A DNA stretch of 64,000 nucleotides from Inonotus obliquus. Its lineage: Eukaryota > Basidiomycota > Agaricomycetes > Hymenochaetales > Hymenochaetaceae. The DNA lies in NCBI GenBank assembly GCA_032164295.1, contig JAJHTX010000006.1, positions 1,922,001 through 1,986,000 of the forward strand, read 5' to 3'. The position numbers were made by a program, and so were the translations under genes. Positions 34,473 through 45,185 of this stretch are shown one piece after another (the first letter of the stretch is position 1; the number at the start of each line of letters is the position of its first letter). The notes beneath the pieces are model-generated. The model was not told the DNA's origin. It ran no database searches and saw only the letters and a program-made list of their open reading frames with translations.

Positions 34473-37400
34473 TTAATATTCATCCACTTGGTTCACGAGA
34501 TGCAAAGGTCTACGGGGCACCGGTGATTGTGATCGAGAGGGAGGAAGTGGGGGTGGCGCCTAAAGAGATGTCAAGATTAGTCAGATATGATGCCTTCGGA
34601 GATATCAATACATACCTCAGTAACCGGAGATAACGTTGCCGTCGGTCGCTCAGAGATTGTGCTCGTCAACACCGTCGTTGGCGCATATGCCGAACCAGAA
34701 TTACTCGAGCCAGGATTAGCAAAGAAGAAATTATAACCCGCACGGACAATGCGCGAGTTCCTAATGGAGCGTCGGCGTCCTTTCATCGTACTAGTACTCC
34801 TATGCGGTTGTTGAGAAGACGAAGGGGTAGAGGTGGTACGGGAACGGGTGGCAGCGAAAGAGGATTGGAGTCGGAAGATTGATAGGACTTCGCCTTCCCC
34901 GCTTGAGGCCGACGGTCCAGGGCGGGCACCAGGGATGATTGGTAAGGGACGTCTACGTCTATTCTTGGATGGTTTCTTACGAGGATCTCGTTCTCGTTCG
35001 CGTTTTCGACCTCCATGCGGTTTCCGTCGGTTGGTGATTGGGGTTGCGCTTGTTCCCATGCTCGAGCTCATACCTGTGCCGGTGCCTGGGACATCGTAAG
35101 GTAATCTGCTGGTAGAGGCAGAGGCCTCCCCGCTTATAAGGTCATACGAAAGATCGCTATTCGGTACGACCATCGGTGAAGGTGCGCGAAGGATCGACCT
35201 CGGGTTGTTATACGCAATGATGTTCATGCTCATGTTCGCGTTCAAATTCCTACCCATCACATCCATCCTCTCGGGTTTCGGTTTCTCCAGAATGAAAGGA
35301 ACCGGAGTAAGATTTTTCGGCGAATGCGATCTTGACTCCGTACCATCGGTCCTATTACTAGTCTTGGAAACGTCCGAACGTGTTCCTCGGCTCATCATGC
35401 TTCCTCTCAAGAGGTCAGATAACAACGACTGGCGCGCGCTAACTTGCGCGGGAAGAGCTGGTTGGTCAATGTCGAATCGCTCGAATCTCGCTGGGTCCGT
35501 CTTTCGTGAGATTATCGCAACGCGTCGGCGTCTTCGCATCCATAGGAATAACCCGAGTACGAGTATCATTAGGAAAGCAAGACCACCACAAAGTCCACCA
35601 ATGAGTGCTTTGTTTGAGCTACGGGCAGTGTTAGATTTTGAATAAATGTGCGGAAGGAGTGAGCTCACCTTGAGCCCCCGTCGACTGCATTCTGCGAGCT
35701 AATAGAGCTGAAACGTAACATCTCAGTACAAAAAATAATATGAAAATATCACCGAAAGCAATACCCACCTATCAGGGAGCGCTCTCTGCACCCTCGCATG
35801 GTCAACAACCAGTGTCCCATTGCTCGACTCGCTATTCGTCATTCTCAAGGTATGCAACCCAGGGCTCAAGTCCGCACCGTAAAATAAAAGCTGATTCGTA
35901 AAATTCTTATGCGTCGACGCGTTATATGTGTTTGGGATACCTCCATCGATCTGAACGCTAAACAATCCGCAAGCCTGTCCAGTTGATCCGTGTACCTCCA
36001 CGGCATCGCCTGTTGCAGATGGATACGTGATGTTTGGGGAACGAGAGTGATGCACAAAAGAGAAGATAAAGCATCAGTCGCCGGCATAGCCAGATAATGA
36101 TGGAGTAGGAGTTTCACATCACCCTAATTGGGAATTGAAACGAACAAAAGGAAGGGAAAGTATTTTCAGTGCAACGCTATCAAAGAACGGATGGCTGTGC
36201 TTACTTCGAAAGATAGTTCCAGTGCATCACCAGGGACAGTTGTGTACCTAGTTTCGTGAATTTCGGTTCATTTGTGGCTTGGTTGGAGAATATATGAAAT
36301 ACTTACAACCCGCTACGAGTACCCAGCTCCTCATTCTCAGCAGTACTCCTCCAACCAGAACCGGATAACAGGAAGTTATTCGAATCCAGCGTCGACGTAG
36401 TCACCGTAGAATTCTCCAGACCAACTTGCGTCTCCCAGGTAATCTAAATAATGACCGAGAGATGAAAGATGATCAAGTGATAAGTGCCCGTGATACGCGA
36501 AATTTGGAATACAAAGGACAAGAACAACGTACGTAGTCGATATCAACATAGGTAGCGGCTTCTGCAGAGCCTTGACTCCCTTCGTTTCTTAACACGACAT
36601 CGTGGATACCTAAGTCGAGGTCGAACGCTCGGTACAGAAGCGAGTTGAACTGGTTGCCTGCAGTAATAACAAAGTACCAGATCAGTTAGCATCGATATCA
36701 TGATGCTATTGAAACGAGAAAGGGAAGGGAGGAGTGTATGAAAGAAAAGAATAGAGTGAAACAAAAATAGTGTTATATTTCTGGACGTAGACTTGCTAAC
36801 TGACCGAGATCATCAACTTCCCCAATCCCATCACTCCTCCTTCCCGAAATTGGACCAGATTTACTACCGTCGACGGTCACGGTATACATCCCATGATTAG
36901 GTCTCCTGGCACCCCATATCCATACACCCGTTCCATAGAAAGTGAACGTTGCTGTGGCGCCGACCGTGTCCGTTAAAGTGAAAGTGCCATTTGCATATCT
37001 AGTGCCATAATTAAACCAGTTAGCCTCCAATCAAGAGAGATAGAGTAGTACATAGGAATTCTATTTATAAATACTCACCCTTCGAAATAAGCGTCACTGC
37101 TTGCTTGCCCATAAGTCCACGCTTCTACCGGCGAGTATGTTATGAAAGGACTATTATCATCAATAGTCGTATTGAACCTGTTCATCTATAGCGCTGATGA
37201 TGGTCTATCCAGCCCGGGGACACGCGTCGGCAGTGTCTATTAGTATGCAGCTGCCCGACACTCGTTGCAAGTGATCAGAAGGAGACTCACGAGTTCTTCG
37301 GTGTTTGCATTGTTATAAGACGTCCAGTCTTGCGAAATTTACCCGGATCTGGACATTCGCACAGGCACCCGGTCCCGTTCCAAGATGGGGCAGGTAGATG

Positions 37401-37657
37401 ATGTGGCGACTGGGGAAGTCGAGGAAGTCGGCGTTTGGTTACAACTAATCGGGGCAAAAGAGGAAGATGAGCACAGATGAGCACCGCCGTCGTGATGGCA
37501 ATCAGATTCGGAAGCTAAGAGACCACTCTTCACACGATGCGGCTCACAAACATGGCTAATGATCAAAGGGATAAATCGTATTGAGTGGATGGGGAGACAA
37601 TGCGGCGGTACAAAAGAAATGAAAAGAGAAAAGACAGAATGCTAATGATGCGAACAT
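34473..37657 (-). CDS. Type I membrane protein with paired beta-sandwich domains
   Basis: Basidiomycete-type surface protein: extracellular beta-sandwich repeats, one membrane helix, long cytosolic tail. Well-supported exons in coding order: 37185-37079, 36998-36805, 36657-36533, 36443-36307, 36247-36205, 36009-35769, 35707-35669, 35618-34616, 34559-34473. The first sandwich has ATFTFYGTGVWIWGARR with YTVTVDGS; the second has GDALELSFE, GDAVEVHGSTG and VQIDGG. The helix is GGLCGGLAFLMILVLGLFLW followed by MRRRRR. The tail of about 330 residues is Ser/Pro-rich and ends LHLVNQVDEY. Two points are open. The junction 36205/36009 does not close in phase. The 5' exon with a signal peptide is also unresolved; a candidate starts at 37657 (MFASLAFCLFSFHFFC). 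Ligand unknown. Confidence 0.7.
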
Positions 37658-37862
37658 CACTTTGTAAATCGTGCAAAAACGAAGGCAGGAAATAGATGAA
37701 AACAAGGTCAGTCGAGTGTTGTAGTAAACTACCGTCAGCCCTTTTTTTGTCAATACCCGGTCAGTCTTCGTTGCCGCCTCCTCTACCGCCACGAGGGGCT
37801 GTGATGGCCAGAGTACGAGAAATGCTTGATCAGCCGGTTTTGATCTATATCGTGAGCATCAA

Positions 37863-39846
37863 TTACGCACCAGCACCAGCACCACGATCACGATCACGAT
37901 CAAATCCGCGTCCGCGTCCACGACCACGTCCCCGATGTTCACCTTCTGGTGGACTTCTCCAGTTGTTGCTATCGCTTCCCTGATGGGGACGACTACCGCG
38001 GCCACCTATGGATATTGACATCAATACAACCCTGAAGATAATCATCACAAAGGTTTTATCTCACCTCGACCACGGAATCCTCCTCTGTCACCACGGAATG
38101 AACCACGATCGCCTCGGAAGCCTCGTCCCCGTCCCCCATGCCCTCGAGCGCGACCGCCTCTCGCTTGCGTGAAACCATCCTCATCGATAGGGCGCGCCTG
38201 TGCAATTCCGTTCGGAGCAGCGTCCGTTGCCTCGTTTGATCGCCCTTGGCCCTTAGCCGAATCGGCTGTTTGTTCAGCAGAAGCAGAAGCGTCCGCCGGA
38301 GTTCCAGATCCCGAGGTACCGAAAGTCTTGTGTAAGCCATCAATTGAAGGTAGCTCACCCTCGTCATCCGCCCAGTCGAGAGCGCTGTCGGCACCGTTCT
38401 CAGTTGGTCCGTTCTGTTGAGACAAATCATAAACCATCAATAAGTATCCATCACATATTTTGATTACATACCCCAGCAGGTTGGTCGGATACGTAAGTCT
38501 CCCTGATTTCCACAGATACGCTCACCTCCACATGCTCTTGGGGGGTATTCTCCTTCTCAACCCACTCAGTGCCGTTCTCAAATGAGACTGGATCACCTTC
38601 AATCTCACTTTCCTGCATAAATCGGAGGCTCAATCCTCCAGAAGCAGTCGGTACGCCTGAAACAGGAGGCTCATTACCATCAGCAGCAGCCTGCTCTTCT
38701 GCTTCAACTTCTGCGATAGCTTCAGCAACAGCTTCGACGACCTCCTCTGCTGTAGCGGCTATTCCCTCCTGGAGCGTTGGTCGTGAGTGTGCATCGAGTA
38801 TTTCAAGGAGACGTCCATCTAATATCAATCAAGAGTTTGTAAGGACATGATTTGTACCATAGAAACGGTATGATACGTACAAGAAATGCCTTCAATTTCC
38901 CCCTCTCCATGCAAGAACCCATGAAGTACGGCATTCTTCGACTCCGCGTCTTGTGCAAGCAATGCATTCACTGCAGCGTAAGTTGCGTTGAGTTCAGCTT
39001 CTACAAGATTGAGGGCCTGAATGGACGGATCGGCGTTAGAAACTAGCGAGTGGAATCGGATGAAATCCAAAATCTGAGCAGCGCGTTCGGCGTGTGCTCT
39101 CTGGATCAAATCTGAGCTCAAAGCACCTCAGTGAAAAACAGAAACATAACAAACCTGCGCCCCAGCTACGGCTTCTGCAAGCCGTTGTCGTTCACCTTCT
39201 TCGGCCGCGTTTCGTGCATGCGCTGCATCACGCGACTGCTCCGATTCAAGGGTCTTAAAGTCTCACGTCAGAAATAATCATCAGTGTCGTCTCCTTAAGG
39301 CTGACCTCAACTGCCTTCTTCGTCTCTTCCAGCTCCTTTCGCACGGCTTCTAACGAGGGCAAAGTAGCCAACGTCTTTTTCTGATCATCGTTGAGTTCCG
39401 AGTGCGGTTTATACGAGTATGTGTGTATACGTGTCTAATAATGTTATGAAACAAGGACCATAAATAAATCGGATTTAGAGTAAGAAAAATAGCATGCTCA
39501 CGATTTTCTTCCCAACAGCCCTCAGCCTCTTGTTTAATAGTTCAACAACAGGACTGGATTTTGATCCGCTGGCGCCAGTAGCATCACCTGCCTCGGACTT
39601 GGGCGCTTCGGGTTTCGCGACGAGTTCGTCAGCAACCGCGCCGCTCTTCACGTCCTTCTCCTCGGGAGCCTTCTCCGTTAACGCTGCCGCATGCGTATCA
39701 GGCAGAACAACTGTGTTTGTTGCAGGCGTATCGGGCTCGCTCTCCCCGTCCTTCTTGACCGCCCGACGTTTTTTCTTCTGAGCCTTGCTCAATGGTGGTG
39801 GAGGAGGTGCACCAGGTACGAACTTTCGCGAAGCTTCAGTAGCCAT
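37863..39846 (-). CDS. RGG-box protein with coiled-coil core (RNA-binding, unknown)
   Basis: Open segments in coding order: 39846-39502 (MATEASRKFVPGAPPPPP, Lys-rich), 39432-39306 (LNDDQKKTLATLPSLEAV, helical), 39253-39155 (charged helix), about 39116-38880 (AERAAQILDFIRF, helical), then 38820-38450, 38410-38070 and a last exon ending at 37863. The C-terminus has many RGG and RGR motifs (GGRGRGFRGDRG, RGRGRGRGRG) typical of RNA-binding tails. Order of parts (helical core, acidic middle, RGG tail) recalls caprin-type translation regulators, but I see no diagnostic motif and treat that as a guess. Two splices, 39502 to 39432 and 39155 to about 39116, do not close in phase with canonical GT-AG sites, so the exact model is unsettled. 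Confidence 0.65.
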
Positions 39847-40084
39847 GGTGCTTTTGTTAGTTATTTGTTAGAGAGTTGAGTATTTCAAAGTCAATATACT
39901 TTGCGAAAACGATCGTCTGGCGATGGACGCGTTCAGCAGGCCTAGGGGAGTGTGAAAAAAAGTTGTGTGGAGTGACGCGTAATGTTCTTTATATGGAAGT
40001 TGATTCTCACACCTTCCTCCGATCCTGAACTTTATTCAGCCGAAACTTTACTTCATTAACACGCATACAAAGTATATAGACATC

Positions 40085-41181
40085 TCAGAAAGTACTTGGG
40101 AAAAGCCCGAGACGTCCTCCGTCAGTAACATGCACACCACCGTTCACGTACTCTCCAGCCTTGCTTGCTAGGAAGAGCACGAGCCCGCCCATGTCGGCAG
40201 GTTCACCCCAGCGCTCCAGTGGGACTTCGCTTTGCGGAACAGGCTTGCCTGTGTCGACAACACCCACCGTCATCTCTAAAAGTGACGGTTCAGTATTCTA
40301 CCAAGGAAACATCGGGGTGTTCACGACATACCAGATGGAAAGATTCCTGGACAGATTACATTACTCCGAATCTTCCATGGCTTCAGCGTGTTGGAAAGGA
40401 TTTTTCCAAAGTGCAATACCGCAGCCTTGCTAGTCGAGTACGAAATGCTGAAGACCTTCTCGTCCCTTCTCAGCCCTCCGATACTCGCAATCGTAATGAT
40501 TTGGCTTGCAGGCTCGCCTTGGGGTAATGAGCGCTTGTTACCAACATCCAGAAGCTCGAGGAACGCAACGGAAGTATAGTATACAGCTGCGACGTTCACT
40601 TCGTAGGTCTTTACGAATTCTTCTGGTGTACCTGCGTTCCAAAGCTTCTCTTGCATGGCTTTGATGTCGTCACCAGGTGCTGGAGGCTTTGCGTTGTTAT
40701 ACATCGCGCCTGCATTGTTCACGAGGACGTTGACAAAGCCTTGTTGCTGCTTGATGGTCTCGACTGCCTATTCATCGGGTAGGGTCTGAGTATATGTTAT
40801 AGAGGGTTACAGATAGATTCTCACGGAAAGCAGGCTCTCCCTCGAGGTAACATCGCACTGTAGTGGAATGATCTTCCCATGTTTCTGCAATTGTCCGAAA
40901 CGCTTGAGTTCTGATGATGGTTCACTGGTGAAATAAGGCATTTACGGCGTTTTCCTTCGCTGCTTTCTCCAGCACTTCAAGTCGACGTCCAAGTATGTAG
41001 ACGATGGCTCCATTGTTCTCCAAGACTGTGGCAATCATAAGTCCGATACCTTCGCAAAGTTGTCAGTATGTGCGGAACAGACAAATAGCACAGGATATCG
41101 CTGCATACCTGTGCCACCACCTGTGATAACTGCAACTTTTCCTTCAACATTAAAGAGGTTGTTGACTTGGAAGGAGGACAT
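40085..41181 (-). CDS. Short-chain dehydrogenase/reductase
   Basis: Classical SDR oxidoreductase with Rossmann fold, NAD(P)-dependent. Exons in coding order: 41181-41109, 41049-40946, 40884-40825, 40767-40332, 40275-40085, giving 287 residues with closed phases. Cofactor motif TGGGTGIG follows strand KVAVIT near residue 20, the NNAG motif is in VLVNNAGAMYNN, and the catalytic set is Ser in IASIGG with YSTSK (Tyr-x3-Lys). The C-terminal block FLASKAGEYVNGGVHVTDGG is typical of classical SDRs. An Arg pair directly after the second strand (ILGRRLE) suggests NADPH preference, by family rule. Substrate cannot be inferred, and no peroxisomal or secretion signal is seen. Confidence 0.92.
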
Positions 41182-41712
41182 GATGATGGCTCTGAGAGAG
41201 TGTCTTCTGGCCTTGAGTGATGGATAGAGATAGAATTCCAACTCGGAAGGAGTAGAAGACACCAAGCAAGTTCATATCATATACATACAGATGTGGGTAA
41301 TAATGATTTATATGATATTTTCAATCAATAGTGATTGCTCCTGGATAAATGCGTGCGCCGATCATGTATGAATGTTACGTAATATCCTCTTGATGTTGTC
41401 CACAGCACGCACTGCGGGCATGCATTGTTCATTTCATTTTACAGGCCTTCACTGCCTTGTGTCTCCATCGCCGCCAACTCATATCTTTGACGCTCGGATG
41501 TTCTACTGACTACTAATCAAGGCATTGTCCAGAAGTGGTGATACTCTACTCACTACGTGACGTATAACGCTCACCGCGCGCCGAACCACGGCTTGGTCAG
41601 GCTATTACTTGGCTTGCTCTCCTTTCCTTCGCGACCGCACATCGTCGTTTATGACTCCAAAGCCACCCCTTTGACTCTGGCCTTCACCTCGATTATTGCT
41701 CTATAAGTTAGT
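41182..41712. promoter_or_regulatory. Divergent promoter region, SDR / RING gene
   Basis: 531 bp between start codons of two divergent genes. It is AT-rich between 41270 and 41330. No further gene is seen. Confidence 0.5.
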
Positions 41713-44128
41713 ATGCAGATTGAAGAGACTCGCCATCCTCCTGGTCCTTCTGCGGGACCATCAACCTCGATTTCACGTCGTTTCTCAACAGGCACTTTGC
41801 GATCTGCTACTCGCGCAGTGTCATCAACTGAGAGTAGACGGTCAGACGAAACAGCTCCTATATCAGACTCGGCGTTCCAAACTCCAGATCCTGGCGTCAG
41901 TGCGCTTTCTCTACCACCACTATCACCCACGTCACCAGACAATCGGGAATATGATGACTCGCAACAACCGGCGCACCTTCGCGACTCTGGAATTGATACA
42001 AGTACTTCCACCAATCGTCGGTCCAGCAATCGCTTGTCACAATCAATGCCCAACCTCCCGCCCCTCATGCCTGCGACCGAAGATCGTCCCGATCTCTGGA
42101 GGAATGATGCCGAACCACCAACTTTTAGGCCTCGTACGCAGGGCGATGACCCTAATGCTACTCAAGGTCTGGCCTCGAATGGCGGCCCTGTCCGCGCAAA
42201 CGCTGTTAATGATACTCAGAACCGCCCGCAACCTCGAGCACATGGTTTAAGAAGATTGCTTGCGTTCCTGGGCTACGGCGGAACTGGTAACATGTATAGG
42301 AAAGACTTGGTTGGCTTGATATGGTGTCTAGGCTTTGGCTTCGTGCAGGTATGCCTATTATCTGCATTTGTGTCATGGGACATCAGTCTTAACTTGGGTT
42401 AAAACAGGTCGCCGTCGCACTGGCGCTTATCATTTATGCAAGCGTACGTCGCAGTCCAAGGCAACCACTCGTGTCTGAATGGACAGCATGCGACAAACCC
42501 TTAGGTGTTTGGGCGTGCTTGTGGATATTCAAAGTGCTTTTGGATTGTGGGACGACTTATTGGGGTTTTCGGCGGGATTGGAAAGGCGGACAGCTGAGAA
42601 CTGTCGATGTCGAAGAAGGCGGAACTTCTTTACCGGGACCCGATGCACGGCCGCCAGGCGACGCAAACCCAGTTTCGCTGGGTCAGGGAAATGATGAAAG
42701 GCAGCGACGTCCATCGCGTTCAAATTCAAGGGAGAACAGGTCATACCACAGGTAAGTTTATTGACATTTGTATAGACTTGCTTGACAAATTCCATTATTA
42801 TTCCAGACTAAACTTCTTACTGTCATTGGTCATCATATCGTGGTTCCTCACCGCAAACATCCTCGTCTTCACGTCACTTCGCACCTGTCGCCTTGACGCA
42901 CCACACCTGTGGTGGCTAAACTTTAGCTTTCTCTGCCTCCAATACGCAACTCTACTGGAGGTGTTTGCTACAGCTCTGATCGTATTTATCATCGGCCCAC
43001 TAATTTTCGTAAGTTTTTTCCATTTTGTATCCAGTCGTTTTAAACCTTCTCAACAGATCTTCGTTATGTTAACACAGTTGATCTGGAGCATTGTACTCAT
43101 CTGCCTCGGCCGACACCCCTTGCAAAACCCGCATTATATCAGTCCCGAAATAGGAAAGGTATCAAAGAAAGTGGTTGGGCAGATTCCTCTCGTACTTTAT
43201 ATCCCTACCCCTCCCGGTGAAGATGAGAAGAAAGACAGTGCTGATCTATCAGATCCAGCAGCAGCGTCAAAACCTCAGATAACTCCTAAACCGGTAACAG
43301 CTCACACATATCCTCCTAAGCAATCACTAAGACGGTCACGATTCGCATTCTTACGTCGCAAATCTTCTAAACCCGCATTAGGGTCGGGGGGTGCCGAGAA
43401 ATCAGGATCGGGAGAGAAAGTACCAGGAACATGGGAAGATTGCTGGGAGGGCGGGGGATTACCGTTCGTTCGACTTGATGCGAACCGTGCATCGTGTGCG
43501 ATTTGTTTACTTGATTTCGAAGAACCAAAACGACGTGTTGCTCGGGAGGTGATTAGATCTTGGGCACGGAAGAATAAGAAGAGCTCGGAGAAGAAGGAAA
43601 GGGAGAAGATGGACAAGCAAGTACAAACCTCTTCAGTTGCCGATGCAGAAGCAAATACAGATACAGCTGAGCAAGCTGGCCCATCATCCAACCAAACCCC
43701 AGCCTCTCCTAGTCATCAATCAACGTCAAGAAGAAGTAGCTCAGATACCCATTCACTCGTCTTAGACAATGGCGACACAAGCAGTGATCATAGTGGAGAC
43801 GAAGATCGTTCAATACGCCTCGAAGATGCAGGAGAAGGTGCTCAGCCTTTACGATTACTTCCCTGCGGGCACGTCTTTCACGTGAGTCTCCCACCACCCT
43901 ACGAATTAATCACTATTCTAATCCAACTCACCTAACCTCGTCCACTTTCTTTAGAAATCATGTATCGACCCATGGCTAACAGGCGTCTCGGGTCGATGTC
44001 CAACATGTCAACGACCAATCCTCCCAGATCCTCCACGTAAGAATCGTCGTCAGAATCGAGAACAAGGACAGGACGGTAACACAGAGCGAAATCGAGATCA
44101 AATGGGAGTGGACCTTTTCCCACCTTGA
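41713..44128 (+). CDS. Membrane-embedded RING-H2 E3 ubiquitin ligase
   Basis: Exons: 41713-42348, 42408-42751, 42807-43008, 43057-43881, 43955-44128, giving 726 residues with closed phases. A Ser/Pro-rich N-terminal 190 residues is followed by several hydrophobic segments (DLVGLIWCLGFGFVQ, VALALIIYAS, LLSLVIISWFLTANIL, LLEVFATALIVFIIG, FVMLTQLIWSIVLIC). The C-terminus holds a C3H2C3 RING: C541-x2-C544, then C664-x-H666-x2-H669-x2-C672-x10-C683-x2-C686 (CAIC, CGHVFHKSC, CPTC), with the usual IDPWL after the fourth ligand group. The 119-residue stretch between the first two and the next ligands is far longer than normal and is Lys/Ser-rich. Expected to transfer ubiquitin onto membrane or nearby proteins; target and organelle unknown. 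Confidence 0.9.
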
Positions 44129-45185
44129 TGTTTTCCAATTCTGATTCTGGTTCTTAATTCTGATCACACTTTTTTTTTCGCATTTCTAATAATTCTTTGT
44201 CATTCCGTCTCCTGCACCCTCTTTCTGCCCTTTACCCTCACTGACTTCATTGCACTAACCGTTATGGTCTAAGTCCGCTACCCGCCACCGTCACCCCTTC
44301 GTCTTCGATAACCATCTCATCTCACGTTGCTCTGTTCGTTCGCATTAATCTCTTTCAAGTTATATACCTTCCATCCTATCCTGTCTATTCGTGCTTGGTG
44401 TGTCTCGTCTCTATTCGCAAAAGGACCTAGGCTTACGTCCGTGTATTCCTCCCTTTCGTTTCGGCCTACATATCTCTTCACCTCATCTTGTACCAACTTC
44501 TTTCTTTTTGCTCTTCGCGAGTCATGAGCCCATAGGAACGAATGATTTAAAAGATTTCTTGTCAAGTTCGATTTCCGAGTGTCTATATAAATTTCCAGAC
44601 TTCTACATGTAAGTCTATTCCGTACAGAGAGAAAAGGAAAATTGCGGGTCGAGCCAATGTTGCTTGATACAAGTAAGAATAAACAGAAATTAATAATTGA
44701 GAGATGAGAGATATGAAATAAGAAGGAAAAGACGAGACGACTACGATCTGCCATTAGCAAAGCAAGGTCACAGCAAGTAGATAGCATGAACGGTAGTCAA
44801 GACGAGGGAGAGTGAGAGAGTAGACAAAATAAGAAAATGTGAGGATAAGATTAGAAAATACATATTGCTTGCTTGAAGAGCAGTTGTGCTTGTTCGTCCG
44901 TTCATTCGTTCGTGGATGCTTATGAAATGGTTCCGGTTGCGAATGTATGGAGAAAGATCCTGAGCCCCCGTTTCGGATGTCTTGGGTGGCGTTATCATAA
45001 AATGAAAGATAAGAGAGCTTTCCGGGTGTAACAAAAGTAGTTTCGTTCCAAACGGGAAAAGGCTGACGGGTCGCGGTGATGACTAGGGCGGTGACGTGAT
45101 CGAGTCGAGGGAATGAATGTGATTACTGTGACAAACGCTGTTTGAAAAGGCCTTCAAAGCTCCGGGCAAAATCCCATCAAGAAAG
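44129..45185. other. Convergent intergenic region (1.06 kb)
   Basis: Between converging genes. Pyrimidine-rich on the + strand from 44170 to 44500 and purine-rich from 44620 to 44850. The open frames in it are simple-sequence artefacts. No gene is seen. Confidence 0.5.

Noticed and set aside
44327..44850. Several open frames in the pyrimidine- and purine-rich convergent region
   Set aside because: Composition artefacts between two 3' ends.
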